DNA from: Mycolicibacterium celeriflavum
GTDB taxonomy: Bacteria > Actinomycetota > Actinomycetes > Mycobacteriales > Mycobacteriaceae
DNA length: 64,000 nucleotides
NCBI RefSeq assembly: GCF_010731795.1
Contig: NZ_AP022591.1
Coordinates: 4,340,001-4,404,000 of the forward strand
Direction of reading: 5' to 3'
A model generated the notes under the pieces. That model ran no database searches and was not told the DNA's origin. It saw nothing but the letters and a program-made list of their open reading frames with translations. The position numbers and the translations under genes were made by a program. Positions 42,268-51,617 of the stretch are shown one piece after another. The first letter of the stretch is position 1, and each line of letters opens with the position of its first letter.

Positions 42268-43167
42268 ATGTCTTACCCGTCAGGTCCGCCCGGTAGCCCC
42301 GGATACCCGCCCGCACAGCAGCCGACCACCCAGTTCTCCGCGCCGACGCAACAGTTCGGCAAGGCGCCGGATGTGGGGTCGGCCCCCGGCGGCCCGAATA
42401 AGTTGCCGATGTACCTCGCCATCGCGGTGGCGGTGTTGGGCCTCGCGGTGTACCTGTCGAGCTTCGGGCCGCTGTTCACGATCTCGGCGTCCGAGTTCGG
42501 GGGCTTGGGCAGCATCAGCGGCAGCTCGTTCGGTCTGGTGCTCGCCGTCGCGGCGGCGCTTCTTGCGGGCCTGTTGGCCGGGACGAGCCTGCTGCCCAGG
42601 CAGTCCGTCTCCACGTCGTGGTACGCCGTGCTGGCGGTCGTCGCGTTCCTTCTGGTCATCGCCGAGGTGATCAACAGGCCGAGTGGCGCCGCGATCGACT
42701 GGGGCCTCTACCTGATCATCGCGTTCACGCTGTTCCAGGCGATCGTCGCGGTGGCGGCGCTGCTGTTCGAATCCGGCGTCATCACCCCGCCGGCCCCGCG
42801 GCAGAAGTACGACCAGCCCTACGGGCAGCAGTATGGCGGCCCAGGCCCGTACTACGGCCAGCAGCCGGGCCAGCATCACGGCGGACCGCAGCAGCGGCCG
42901 GGGTACCCGTCGACCTACCCGGGCGGCTACCCGGGCGGCCCGTCGACAGGCGGCTACCTGGCTGCGCCGCAGCAGAGCCACCAGCAAGGCCACCAGCAGC
43001 AGAGCCAGCAGCAGGGCCAGCAGCACGGCCAGCAGGGGCCGCCGACGCCGCCGACCGGATTCCCCACCTACGGCCAGCCGCCGTCCCAGTCGGCCCACAC
43101 GTCGACTCAGACGACTCAGGCGCAACAGCCGTCGTCTTCCTCGCAGTCTGGCCCGGCGCCGTCGTAG
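42268..43167 (+). CDS. 34 kDa antigenic-protein homologue (membrane protein with Gln/Pro/Gly tail)
   Basis: A 299-residue protein, counterpart of Rv0954. A Pro/Gln-rich cytoplasmic N-terminus (SGPPGSPGYPPAQQP) is followed by four hydrophobic segments: LPMYLAIAVAVLGLAVYLSS, FGLVLAVAAALLAGLLAG, WYAVLAVVAFLLVIAEVI and LYLIIAFTLFQAIVAVAALL. The C-terminal ~120 residues are a low-complexity tail of Gln, Gly, Pro, His and Ser, including HQQGHQQQSQQQGQQHGQQ. This matches the 34 kDa antigen family, which has been associated with cell-envelope/division proteins. Function not established. Strong AGGAGA ribosome site upstream. Confidence 0.85.
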   Translation: MSYPSGPPGSPGYPPAQQPTTQFSAPTQQFGKAPDVGSAPGGPNKLPMYLAIAVAVLGLAVYLSSFGPLFTISASEFGGLGSISGSSFGLVLAVAAALLAGLLAGTSLLPRQSVSTSWYAVLAVVAFLLVIAEVINRPSGAAIDWGLYLIIAFTLFQAIVAVAALLFESGVITPPAPRQKYDQPYGQQYGGPGPYYGQQPGQHHGGPQQRPGYPSTYPGGYPGGPSTGGYLAAPQQSHQQGHQQQSQQQGQQHGQQGPPTPPTGFPTYGQPPSQSAHTSTQTTQAQQPSSSSQSGPAPS

Positions 43168-43225
43168 TCTGAGCCGCGCGTGCGTCACCCTCGCGCGGCA
43201 GCCTGACTGAGGAGCGGCCCAACCA

Positions 43226-44605
43226 GTGGATCAACGGCCAGTCGGCGCACGCCAGGCGCGTGAGCTGCTTCGGGTCGCGTTCGGGCCGTCGTTGGTGGCG
43301 CTTGTCATCATCGCGGCGATCGTCCTGCTGCAGCTGCTGATCGCCAACAGCGACATGACCGGCGCGCTCGGCGCGACCGCCAGCATGTGGCTGGGCGTGC
43401 ACCTGGTGCCGGTGTCGATCGGCGGCGCCGAGTTGGGGGTGATGCCGCTGCTGCCGATGCTCGCGATGGTGTGGGCGACGGCGCGCACGACGGCCGCGGC
43501 CACCTCTCCAAACGGCTCGTGGTTCGTGACGCGTTGGATCGTGGCATCGGCGCTGGGCGGGCCGCTGCTGATCGCCGCGATCGCGCTGGCCGTCATCCAC
43601 GACGCCGCTTCGGTCCTCACCGACCTGCAGACCCCGCACGCGTTGCGTGCATTCGGCGGCGTGCTGGCCGTACACGCGATCGGCGCAGTGGTCGGCGTCG
43701 GATCGCGGGTCGGCCGGCGGCTGCTGGCCGCGTCTCCGTTGCCCGCTTGGCTACCCGACGCGTTTCGCGCCGCCGTCGCCGGTGTGCTCGCGCTGGCCGG
43801 GCTCTCGGGCGTGGTGATGGTCGGTTCGATGGTCGTGCACTGGTCGACCATGCACGACCTCTACTCGATCACGGACTCTACTTTCGGCCAGCTCAGCCTG
43901 ACCGTGTTGTCGGTGCTCTACATACCGAATGTGATCGTCGGCACGGCCGCGGTGGCGGTCGGGTCCAGCGCCCACGTCGGGCTCGCCACCTTCAGCTCGT
44001 TCACCGTGTTCGGCGGCGACATCCCCGCGCTGCCGGTGCTGGCGGCGGTGCCGTCGCCGCCGCTGGGCCCGGTGTGGGTGGCGTTGCTGATCGTCGCGGC
44101 GGCGTCCGCGGTGGCGGTCGGTCAGCAATGTGCGCGTCGTCCGGTTCCGCTGGGGTCCGCGATGGGCAAGCTGGCCGTCGCCTCGGCCCTGGCGGCGCTG
44201 ACCATGGCGCTACTCGGCCACGCCGGCGGCGGGCGGCTGGGCAACTTCGGCGACGTCGGCGTGGATCAGGCCACGTTCGGGCCCGCGGTCTTCCTGTGGT
44301 TCGTCGGGATCGGCGCGCTCACCGTGGCGATGACCGGCGGCATCACCCGCAGACCGCGGGCGCCCAAGACGGTGGCGGCCGAACCGGACGTCGAACCCGA
44401 ACCCGAACCCGAGCCGGAGCCGGACGTCGTCGAGGGCGAGCCCGTCGAGCCCAGTGAGCCCGCCGAAACCGACGTGCCGGCCGAAGCCGAGCTGGACCCC
44501 GAACCGGAACCGGAGCCGCCGGCCGCGGGTCCGCCGGACCCCCTCGACGACCCCGAGGAGCACTTCGTCGCGGACGACGACGGAGGCCCGCCGGGCACCC
44601 GTTAG
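43226..44605 (+). CDS. perM: PerM-type integral membrane protein
   Basis: A 459-residue polytopic protein (DUF6350), counterpart of Rv0955/PerM, which is required in M. tuberculosis for division under low magnesium and for persistence. About nine hydrophobic segments are visible, for example LVALVIIAAIVLLQLLIA, LGVMPLLPMLAMVWATAR and VWVALLIVAAASAVAVGQ. The C-terminal ~80 residues are a very acidic Glu-Pro repeat (EPDVEPEPEPEPEPDVVEGE) then PEPEPEPPAAGPPDPLDDPE. GTG start at 43226. It lies upstream of purN by 10 bp, so transcription of the purine genes may read through from it. Confidence 0.85.
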   Translation: MDQRPVGARQARELLRVAFGPSLVALVIIAAIVLLQLLIANSDMTGALGATASMWLGVHLVPVSIGGAELGVMPLLPMLAMVWATARTTAAATSPNGSWFVTRWIVASALGGPLLIAAIALAVIHDAASVLTDLQTPHALRAFGGVLAVHAIGAVVGVGSRVGRRLLAASPLPAWLPDAFRAAVAGVLALAGLSGVVMVGSMVVHWSTMHDLYSITDSTFGQLSLTVLSVLYIPNVIVGTAAVAVGSSAHVGLATFSSFTVFGGDIPALPVLAAVPSPPLGPVWVALLIVAAASAVAVGQQCARRPVPLGSAMGKLAVASALAALTMALLGHAGGGRLGNFGDVGVDQATFGPAVFLWFVGIGALTVAMTGGITRRPRAPKTVAAEPDVEPEPEPEPEPDVVEGEPVEPSEPAETDVPAEAELDPEPEPEPPAAGPPDPLDDPEEHFVADDDGGPPGTR

Positions 44606-44614
44606 GCTGCCAGC

Positions 44615-45244
44615 GTGCAGCAACCCCTCCGTGTGCCCCCGAAGGTGCCTGCACGGGTGGTGGTGCTGGCTTCCGGTACCGGTTCATTGCTGCGATCGCT
44701 GCTCGATGCCGCCGGTGGCGAGTATCCCGCGTCGATTGTCGCGGTCGGGGTCGACCGGGACTGCCCGGCCGTCGAGATCGCCGCGGCCGCCTCGGTGCCG
44801 TCGTACAGCGTGCGACTGCGCGACCACCCGAACCGGGCGGCGTGGGACGCGGCCGTCACCGAAGCCACCGCCGCACACTCGCCGGACCTCATCGTGTCGG
44901 CGGGTTTCATGAAGATCCTTGGCCCGCACTTTCTTTCGCGGTTCATGGGCCGGATCATCAATACCCATCCGGCGCTGTTGCCCGCCTTCCCGGGCGCGCA
45001 CGCGGTGCACGACGCGCTGGCCTACGGGGTGAAGCTGACGGGGTGCAGCGTGCATCTCGTCGACGCGGGAACCGACACCGGCCCACTGCTGGCCCAGGAG
45101 GCGGTGCCGGTGTTCGACGATGACGACGAAGCCACCCTGCACGAGCGGATCAAGGTCGTCGAACGACGGCTGCTGGTGGAAGTACTGGCCGCCGTGGCAG
45201 TCCACGGCGTGACCTGGACAGGACGAAAGGCAATCATCGGATGA
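44615..45244 (+). CDS. purN: phosphoribosylglycinamide formyltransferase
   Basis: PurN (209 aa) transfers a formyl group from 10-formyl-THF to GAR, the third step of purine synthesis. Signatures: VVVLASGTGSLLRSLLDA at the N-terminus, SAGFMKILGPHFLSRF, the catalytic NTHPALLPAFPGAHAV (Asn/His) and GCSVHLVDAGTDTGPLLAQE (Asp). GTG start. The stop overlaps the purH start by four bases (ATGA, 45241-45244), giving translational coupling of two consecutive steps of the pathway. Confidence 0.96.
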   Translation: MQQPLRVPPKVPARVVVLASGTGSLLRSLLDAAGGEYPASIVAVGVDRDCPAVEIAAAASVPSYSVRLRDHPNRAAWDAAVTEATAAHSPDLIVSAGFMKILGPHFLSRFMGRIINTHPALLPAFPGAHAVHDALAYGVKLTGCSVHLVDAGTDTGPLLAQEAVPVFDDDDEATLHERIKVVERRLLVEVLAAVAVHGVTWTGRKAIIG

Positions 45245-46809
45245 CCGAAGGTAAGAGGCCGATCCGGCGCGCACTGGTCAGCGTCTACGACAAGACCGGC
45301 CTGGCCGAACTGGCCCGCGGCCTGCACGAGGCGGGCGTCGCGATCGTGTCCACCGGCTCGACGGCCAAAACCATTGCCGCAGCAGGTGTTCCGGTGACGC
45401 CCGTCGAGGACGTCACGGGCTTCCCGGAGGTGCTCGACGGCCGCGTCAAGACGCTGCATCCGCGGGTTCACGCGGGCCTGCTGGCCGATCAGCGCAAACC
45501 CGAACATGTTTCGGCGCTCGCCGACCTCGGTGTCGAGGCGTTCGAACTCGTCGTGGTGAACCTGTACCCGTTCACCGAGACCGTCGAGTCCGGCGCAAGT
45601 GAGGACGAATGCGTCGAAAAGATCGACATCGGCGGACCGTCGATGGTGCGCGCCGCCGCCAAGAACCACCCCAGCGTCGCGGTGGTCGTCGACCCGCAGG
45701 GCTACGACGGCGTGCTGGCCGCGGTACGGGCGGGCGGCTTTACATTGGACGAGCGGAAGAGGTTGGCGTCGTTGGCCTTCCGGCACACCGCCGAGTACGA
45801 CGTCGCGGTCGCGTCGTGGATGGGCTCGGTGCTGGCGCCTGAGCCGGACGCGGCCGCACCGCTGCCCGAGTGGCTCGGCGCCACCTGGCGGCGCGATTCG
45901 GTGCTGCGCTACGGCGAGAACCCGCACCAGCACGCCGCGCTGTACCGCAACGACGCCGCGTGGCCCGGGCTCGCGCAGGCAGAACAGCTGCACGGCAAGG
46001 AGATGTCGTACAACAACTACACCGACGCCGACGCGGCGTGGCGGGCGGCGTTCGACCACAGCGAGATCTGCGTGGCGATCATCAAACACGCCAATCCCTG
46101 CGGCATCGCAGTCTCGTCGACGTCGGTGGCCGACGCGCACCGCAAGGCCCACGAGTGCGACCCGCTGTCGGCGTTCGGCGGCGTGATCGCGGCCAACACC
46201 GAGGTCACCGTCGAGATGGCCGAAACCGTCGCCGACATCTTCACCGAGGTGATCATTGCGCCGGCCTACGAAGCGGGCGCCGTGGAAGTGCTTGCGCGCA
46301 AGAAGAACATCCGCGTGCTGGTGGCCTCCGAGCCGCAGCCGGGTGGCAGCGAATTCCGTCAGATCAGCGGCGGGCTGCTGCTGCAGCAGCGCGACGAGTT
46401 CACCGCTGCCGGTGATGATCCGGTCAACTGGACGCTGGCGACCGGTGATCCGGCCGACCCGGCGACGCTCGCGGATCTGAAGTTCGCGTGGAAGACCTGT
46501 CGGGCGGTGAAGTCCAACGCGATCGTCGTGGCCACCGACGGCGCCACCGTCGGGGTCGGCATGGGTCAGGTCAACCGCGTCGACGCGGCCCGCCTGGCCG
46601 TGCAGCGCGCGGGCGATCGGGTGCGCGGCGCGGTCGCCGCGTCGGACGCGTTCTTCCCTTTCCCCGACGGGCTCGAGGTGCTGACCGACGCGGGCGTCAA
46701 GGCGATCGTGCATCCCGGCGGTTCGGTGCGCGACGACGAGGTGACTGCAGCCGCCCAAGCAGCTTCCATCACGCTGTACCTGACCGGGGCGCGGCACTTC
46801 GCGCACTGA
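45241..46809 (+). CDS. purH: bifunctional AICAR transformylase / IMP cyclohydrolase
   Basis: PurH (522 aa) carries out the last two steps of IMP synthesis. The N-terminal IMP cyclohydrolase has RALVSVYDKTGLAELARGL, STGSTAKTIA, GFPEVLDGRVKTLHPRVHAG and KIDIGGPSMVRAAAKNH. The C-terminal transformylase has RYGENPHQHAALY, the catalytic Lys-His in AIIKHANPCGIA and SDAFFPFPDGLE, ending in HPGGSVRDDEV. Counterpart of Rv0957. Directly coupled to purN; a lipoprotein gene follows after 51 bp. Confidence 0.97.
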   Translation: MTEGKRPIRRALVSVYDKTGLAELARGLHEAGVAIVSTGSTAKTIAAAGVPVTPVEDVTGFPEVLDGRVKTLHPRVHAGLLADQRKPEHVSALADLGVEAFELVVVNLYPFTETVESGASEDECVEKIDIGGPSMVRAAAKNHPSVAVVVDPQGYDGVLAAVRAGGFTLDERKRLASLAFRHTAEYDVAVASWMGSVLAPEPDAAAPLPEWLGATWRRDSVLRYGENPHQHAALYRNDAAWPGLAQAEQLHGKEMSYNNYTDADAAWRAAFDHSEICVAIIKHANPCGIAVSSTSVADAHRKAHECDPLSAFGGVIAANTEVTVEMAETVADIFTEVIIAPAYEAGAVEVLARKKNIRVLVASEPQPGGSEFRQISGGLLLQQRDEFTAAGDDPVNWTLATGDPADPATLADLKFAWKTCRAVKSNAIVVATDGATVGVGMGQVNRVDAARLAVQRAGDRVRGAVAASDAFFPFPDGLEVLTDAGVKAIVHPGGSVRDDEVTAAAQAASITLYLTGARHFAH

Positions 46810-46860
46810 CGTCCGGCCCGACCGCGCGTGAAGGGTCGGCGACTGGATTATGTTGCAGGC

Positions 46861-47523
46861 ATGGTCGCCGCGTCGAGGGCTGCCTCCGTCCTACTGTTGA
46901 CGGCGACAGTGATCCTGGTTTCATGCACCCGCTACGTCGACGACCCACGGGCGGTGCCCGGCGCCGACCTGTCCGCCGCCGCAACGGCTGAGGGAGCCGA
47001 CGCGTCACAGTGCGAGATGACCGACGCTCCGCTGACGACGATCCCGGCGCGGGGCGACAACGAGCCGGTGATGAAGATCCCTCAGCCGCCGAATTGGGTT
47101 CGCTCGACGATGATGGATTCGGAGCTGATTCGATTCGCGATGCGCAACGACCGTCTCACCACCGACGGTTTCGCGGCGAATGTCGTGGTCACGTTCGAGA
47201 GCGCCACGGGCAGCCAAGACGCGGGCCTGGTGTTCGACAACATGCGCGACGCGCTGGAGTCCGGGCTGGGAGCAACCGACGTCCGCGTCACCGAAGGGAT
47301 GCTGTGCGCTCTGCCCGCCCGGACGTTCCGCTACCAGATGCCGGTGATGGGCAACGTCGCGCCGCATCCGGCCGTCGCGCTCGGTGTCGTGATGCACACC
47401 AACGATGCGACATACGCCGTCAGCGTGACCGCCCAGACCATGAACCCCGACGACCCGACGTATCAGCGTGACACCGAGATGATGTTGACCGGTTTCCAAC
47501 TGCTGCCACCGTCGCCGAACTGA
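46861..47523 (+). CDS. LpqN/LpqT-family lipoprotein
   Basis: A 220-residue lipoprotein. The chosen start 46861 gives a compact signal peptide MVAASRAASVLLLTATVILVSC with a lipobox ILVSC; an upstream GTG at 46828 would make an implausibly long leader. The mature domain resembles PF10738: IPQPPNWVRS, AANVVVTFESATGSQDAGLV, VTEGMLCALPARTFRYQMP and VTAQTMNPDDPTYQRDTEMML. Members such as LpqN interact with lipid-export machinery in mycobacteria; a specific role here is unknown. A hairpin (47528-47548) lies after the stop. Confidence 0.82.
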   Translation: MVAASRAASVLLLTATVILVSCTRYVDDPRAVPGADLSAAATAEGADASQCEMTDAPLTTIPARGDNEPVMKIPQPPNWVRSTMMDSELIRFAMRNDRLTTDGFAANVVVTFESATGSQDAGLVFDNMRDALESGLGATDVRVTEGMLCALPARTFRYQMPVMGNVAPHPAVALGVVMHTNDATYAVSVTAQTMNPDDPTYQRDTEMMLTGFQLLPPSPN

Positions 47524-47527
47524 GCAG

Positions 47528-47548
47528 GCGTGTCGGATGCAAACACGC
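47528..47548 (+). terminator. hairpin after the lipoprotein gene, dispersed repeat copy 2
   Basis: GCGTGT (47528-47533) pairs with ACACGC (47543-47548). The segment 47530-47548 is the inverted complement of 38831-38849 with 18 of 19 bases identical. Confidence 0.6.
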
Positions 47549-47580
47549 ACCATCGCGCAGCAAGTCGTAGCGTGGAGATC

Positions 47581-48963
47581 GTGACTCAACCCCAAGATCT
47601 ACCCCGCACCGTCGGCGAACTGAGCGCGTCCGGCCATCGCGAGCGGGGCGTCAAAGCCGAAATCCGGGAGAACCTGCTGGCCGCGCTGGCGGAGGGCCGC
47701 AACCCGTGGCCGGGCATCTTCGGCTTCGAGGACACCGTCATTCCGCAACTGGAGCGAGCGCTCATCGCCGGCCACGACGTCGTGCTGCTCGGCGAACGCG
47801 GTCAGGGCAAGACTCGGCTGCTGCGCGCCCTGGCCGGCCTGCTCGACGAGTGGACCCCCGTGATCGCCGGCTCGGAGCTGGGTGAGCATCCGTACAGCCC
47901 GATCACTCCCGAGTCGATCCGCCGGGCCGCCGACAGCGGCGACGACCTGCCCATCGCCTGGCGGCACCGCAGCGAGCGCTACACCGAGAAGCTGGCCACC
48001 CCGGACACCAGCGTGGCCGACCTGGTCGGCGACATCGACCCGATCAAGGTGGCCGAGGGCCGCAGCCTCGGCGACCCGGAAACCATCGCCTACGGCCTGA
48101 TTCCGCGGGCGCACCGGGGCATCGTCGCGATCAACGAGCTGCCCGACCTGGCCGAGCGCATCCAGGTGTCGATGCTCAACGTGATGGAGGAGCGCGACAT
48201 CCAGGTCCGCGGCTACACGCTGCGGCTGCCGCTCGACGTGCTCGTCGTCGCCAGTGCCAACCCGGAGGACTACACCAACCGCGGCCGGATCATCACGCCG
48301 CTGAAGGACCGGTTCGGCGCGGAGATCCGAACCCACTACCCGCGCGAGCTCGACGCGGAAGTCGGCGTCATCAGGCAGGAGGCGCACCTGGCCGCCGAGG
48401 TGCCCGAGTACCTGGTGCACGTGCTCGCAAGGTTCGCCCGCTATCTGCGCGAGTCACGGTCGATCGACCAGCGCTCGGGGGTGTCGGCCCGCTTCGCGAT
48501 CGCCGCCGCCGAAACCGCCGCCGCGTCCGCCCGCCATCGGTCGGCCGTCCTCGGCGAGCAGGAGCCGGTGGCGCGCGTGGTCGACCTGTCCTCGGTGGTC
48601 GACGTGCTGCGCGGCAAGCTCGAGTTCGAATCCGGCGAGGAGGGCCGCGAACAGGCGGTGCTCGAACACCTGCTGCGGCGCGCCACCGCCGACACCGCAC
48701 AGCGACTGCTCGGCGGCATCGACGTCGGACCGCTGGTGGTGGCGATCGAGAACGGCTCCGCGGTCACCACCGGTGAACGAGTCTCGGCGCGCGAGGTGCT
48801 GGCCGCGGTGCCCGAAGTGCCGGCGATCGCCGAGATCCAGAAGCGGCTCGGCGCGGTGACGGACGGTCAGCGGGCCGCGGCCGTCGAACTGGCGCTCGAG
48901 GCGCTGTACCTGGCCAAGCGAATCGACAAGGTGTCCGGAGAAGGCGAAACCGTATATGGCTAA
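47581..48963 (+). CDS. MoxR/magnesium-chelatase-type AAA+ ATPase
   Basis: A 460-residue AAA+ ATPase, counterpart of Rv0958. The Walker A motif is LLGERGQGKTRLL, Walker B is VAINELPDLAERIQ, and sensor 1 lies in LVVASANPEDYTNRGR, where MgChl I-type proteins have the same Asn. GTG 47581 is selected, with GGAG five bases upstream, rather than an in-frame extension that would start inside the upstream hairpin. Its 3' end overlaps the VWA gene by eight bases. MoxR-VWA pairs usually act as chaperones that insert metals or assemble complexes; the client is unknown. Confidence 0.87.
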   Translation: MTQPQDLPRTVGELSASGHRERGVKAEIRENLLAALAEGRNPWPGIFGFEDTVIPQLERALIAGHDVVLLGERGQGKTRLLRALAGLLDEWTPVIAGSELGEHPYSPITPESIRRAADSGDDLPIAWRHRSERYTEKLATPDTSVADLVGDIDPIKVAEGRSLGDPETIAYGLIPRAHRGIVAINELPDLAERIQVSMLNVMEERDIQVRGYTLRLPLDVLVVASANPEDYTNRGRIITPLKDRFGAEIRTHYPRELDAEVGVIRQEAHLAAEVPEYLVHVLARFARYLRESRSIDQRSGVSARFAIAAAETAAASARHRSAVLGEQEPVARVVDLSSVVDVLRGKLEFESGEEGREQAVLEHLLRRATADTAQRLLGGIDVGPLVVAIENGSAVTTGERVSAREVLAAVPEVPAIAEIQKRLGAVTDGQRAAAVELALEALYLAKRIDKVSGEGETVYG

Positions 48964-50929
48964 ACGGACTTCGCGGTATTCGCGATACACCGGCGGCCCC
49001 GACCCGCTGGCGCCACCGATCGATCTGCGCGAGGCGCTCGAGCAGATCGGCCAGGACGTGATGGAGGGCAGCTCGCCGCGACGCGCGCTGTCGGAATTGA
49101 TGCGCCGCGGCACCAAGAACATGCGCGGTGCCGACAAACTCGCCGCCGAGGCCAACCGTCGCCGTCGAGAACTCTTGTTGCGCAACAACCTCGACGGCAC
49201 GCTGGCCGAGATCAAGAAGCTGCTCGACGAGGCGGTGCTGGCCGAGCGCAAGGAACTGGCCCGCGCGCTCGACGACGACGCCAGGTTCAACGAGATGCGC
49301 ATCGAGTCGTTGCCGCCGTCACCGGCCAAGGCCGTGCAGGAGCTGTCGGACTACGACTGGCGCTCGCAGGAGGCCCGCGAGAAGTACGAGCAGATCAAGG
49401 ATCTGCTCGGCCGCGAGATGCTCGACCAGCGGTTCGCGGGCATGAAGCAGGCGCTGGAGAACGCCACCGACGAGGACCGCCAGCGCGTCAACGAGATGCT
49501 CGACGACCTCAACGACCTGTTGGACAAGCACTCCAAAGGTGAAGACACCCAACAGGATTTTCAAGACTTCATGAACAAGCACGGCGAGTTCTTCCCGGAG
49601 AACCCGCGCAACGTCGACGAGTTGCTGGACTCGCTGGCCCAGCGCGCCGCGGCCGCGCAGCGCTTCCGCAACAGTTTGAGCGCCGACCAACGGGCCGAAT
49701 TGGACGCGCTGGCGCAACAGGCGTTCGGCTCGCCGTCGTTGATGAACGCGCTGAACCGGTTGGACGCTCACCTGCAGGCGGCGCGGCCGGGGGAGGATTG
49801 GACCGGGTCGTCGGAGTTCTCCGGCGACAATCCGCTGGGCATGGGAGAGGGCGCCCAGGCGATGGCCGACATCGCCGAACTGGAGCAGCTCGCCGAGGCT
49901 CTCTCGCAGAGCTATGCCGGCGCGACGATGGAGGACGTCGACCTCGACATGCTGGCCCGCCAGCTGGGGGAGGACGCCGCCGTCGACGCGCGCACGCTGA
50001 CGGAGCTCGAACGGGCGCTGATGGATCAGGGCTTCCTGAACCGCGGGTCCGACGGCCAGTGGCGGCTCTCCCCCAAGGCGATGCGCCAGCTCGGCCAGAC
50101 GGCGCTGCGCGATGTGGCACAACAGCTTTCAGGCAGGCACGGTGAGCGGGACACCCGCCGGGCCGGCGCGGCGGGGGAGCTGACAGGGGCGACGCGGCCG
50201 TGGGCCTTCGGCGACACCGAACCGTGGAATGTCACACGGACCCTCACCAACGCGGTGCTGCGCCAAGCGGGGACCGGGGTGGCCGAACGCCCGATTCGCA
50301 TCACGGTCGAAGACGTCGAGATCTCCGAGACCGAGACCCGCACGCAGGCGGCGGTCGCGTTGTTGGTTGACACCTCGTTCTCGATGGTGATGGAAAATCG
50401 GTGGCTGCCGATGAAGCGCACAGCGCTGGCGCTCAACCACCTCGTCAGCACCCGGTTCCGCTCGGATGCCCTGCAGATCATCGCCTTCGGCCGCTACGCG
50501 CGCACCGTCAGCGCCGCCGAACTCACCGGGCTGGAAGGGGTGTACGAGCAGGGCACCAACCTGCACCACGCGCTGGCGCTCGCCGGGCGGCATTTGCGCC
50601 GTCATCCCAACGCCCAGCCGGTGGTGCTCGTCGTCACCGACGGTGAGCCGACCGCGCACCTGGAGCACCACGCCGACGACGGCGGTTCAGCGGTGTTCTT
50701 TGACTATCCGCCGCATCCGCGGACCATCGCGCACACGGTCAAGGGTTTCGACGAGGTCGCCGCGCTCGGCGCGCAGGTGACGATCTTCCGGTTGGGCGAC
50801 GATCCCGGTTTGGCGCGGTTCATCGACCAAGTCGCGCGTCGCGTCGAGGGCCGGGTCGTGGTGCCCGATCTCGACGGTCTCGGTGCGGCCGTGGTCGGCG
50901 ACTACCTGCGGTCGCGCCGGAGACGCTAG
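48956..50929 (+). CDS. VWA (von Willebrand factor A) domain protein
   Basis: A 657-residue protein, counterpart of Rv0959. The N-terminal ~440 residues are helical and charged (ANRRRRELLLRNNLDGTLAE, LSDYDWRSQEAREKYEQI). The C-terminal VWA domain starts near residue 465 with the MIDAS motif LLVDTSFSMVM (DxSxS), then GTNLHHALAL (Thr) and VLVVTDGEPTAH (Asp), so metal-dependent ligand binding should be intact. Translation is coupled to the upstream MoxR-type ATPase. The pair resembles the BchI/BchD or GvpN/VWA arrangement, an ATPase with a MIDAS partner. Physiological role unknown. Confidence 0.86.
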   Translation: MAKRTSRYSRYTGGPDPLAPPIDLREALEQIGQDVMEGSSPRRALSELMRRGTKNMRGADKLAAEANRRRRELLLRNNLDGTLAEIKKLLDEAVLAERKELARALDDDARFNEMRIESLPPSPAKAVQELSDYDWRSQEAREKYEQIKDLLGREMLDQRFAGMKQALENATDEDRQRVNEMLDDLNDLLDKHSKGEDTQQDFQDFMNKHGEFFPENPRNVDELLDSLAQRAAAAQRFRNSLSADQRAELDALAQQAFGSPSLMNALNRLDAHLQAARPGEDWTGSSEFSGDNPLGMGEGAQAMADIAELEQLAEALSQSYAGATMEDVDLDMLARQLGEDAAVDARTLTELERALMDQGFLNRGSDGQWRLSPKAMRQLGQTALRDVAQQLSGRHGERDTRRAGAAGELTGATRPWAFGDTEPWNVTRTLTNAVLRQAGTGVAERPIRITVEDVEISETETRTQAAVALLVDTSFSMVMENRWLPMKRTALALNHLVSTRFRSDALQIIAFGRYARTVSAAELTGLEGVYEQGTNLHHALALAGRHLRRHPNAQPVVLVVTDGEPTAHLEHHADDGGSAVFFDYPPHPRTIAHTVKGFDEVAALGAQVTIFRLGDDPGLARFIDQVARRVEGRVVVPDLDGLGAAVVGDYLRSRRRR

Positions 50930-50942
50930 CGACGGCGGTCAG

Positions 50943-51524
50943 CTAGGCGGCCTTGCGCTTCTTGCGCTTGATGGCAACGCGGCCCCACAGCGAGAAGCCG
51001 CGGATACACACGCACGGCGCCCCCGGTGAGCCGTCGCCCTCCACTGCCTGGTCGAAGGTGCCCATCACCCCGACACCGCGCAGGTCGACGTTGACCTCCG
51101 GCGGCACCAGGATCGTCTGGCCGCCGAAGATCGAGTACGAATGGATTTCCACCTCCGGCGAGGTGAAGTCGGCGTACCGCAAATCGATGACCCCGCCGCC
51201 GAAGAGAGCGAACGTGGTCATCCGCCTCGGCACATTCCAGCGGCCGCGGCGTTCGAATCCGCTCATGATCGCCAGCAGCATCGTCGACGGCGCGGGCCGA
51301 CACGGGCCGCCGCTGCGTCCCCGGGTGACTGCGCCGGGCAGGTCGGCCGACAGCCGGTCGAGCTCGTCGTTCGTTTGCGCCGCGTATGCCCTGGCCAGGC
51401 GGTCCTCATATTCGTTGAGTTGAAGGCGGCCCTGCGCGGCGGCATCAGTGAGCAGCTGCGCCACCTGGATGCGGTCGGTGTCAGCAGCTCGCATCGAACC
51501 GTTCCGCGACGCTGGAGTGCTCAT
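50943..51524 (-). CDS. DUF1707 SHOCT-like domain protein
   Basis: A 193-residue protein, counterpart of Rv0966c. The N-terminal DUF1707 module is MRAADTDRIQVAQLLTDAAA followed by GRLQLNEYEDRLARAYAAQT, a small domain usually found in actinobacterial surface or regulatory proteins. The C-terminal ~100 residues form a beta-rich DUF2154/LiaF-like domain (FALFGGGVIDLRYADF, HSYSIFGGQTILVPPEV, GVGVMGTFDQAV) and end in a basic tail KRKKRKAA. No membrane helix is seen. ATG 51524 preferred; an inner ATG at 51494 is possible. Function unknown; LiaF-like folds often sense envelope stress. Confidence 0.8.
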   Translation of the reverse strand: MSTPASRNGSMRAADTDRIQVAQLLTDAAAQGRLQLNEYEDRLARAYAAQTNDELDRLSADLPGAVTRGRSGGPCRPAPSTMLLAIMSGFERRGRWNVPRRMTTFALFGGGVIDLRYADFTSPEVEIHSYSIFGGQTILVPPEVNVDLRGVGVMGTFDQAVEGDGSPGAPCVCIRGFSLWGRVAIKRKKRKAA

Positions 51525-51617
51525 CGGATACGAGCCTACGACGAACCGTGGCACACGCAAGACCATTGTCCAAACTGTGCCCTGACGCGCCACGGCGAAG
51601 AAGGTAGATGACCAAAC

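Noticed and set aside
42840..43150. CAG-rich low-complexity DNA
   Set aside because: It encodes the Gln/Gly/Pro tail typical of the 34 kDa antigen family; no separate element is needed.
44390..44530. Possible tandem repeat element in the perM gene
   Set aside because: It is the Glu-Pro repeat tail of the protein with codon-level variation, not a mobile or variable DNA repeat as far as can be seen.
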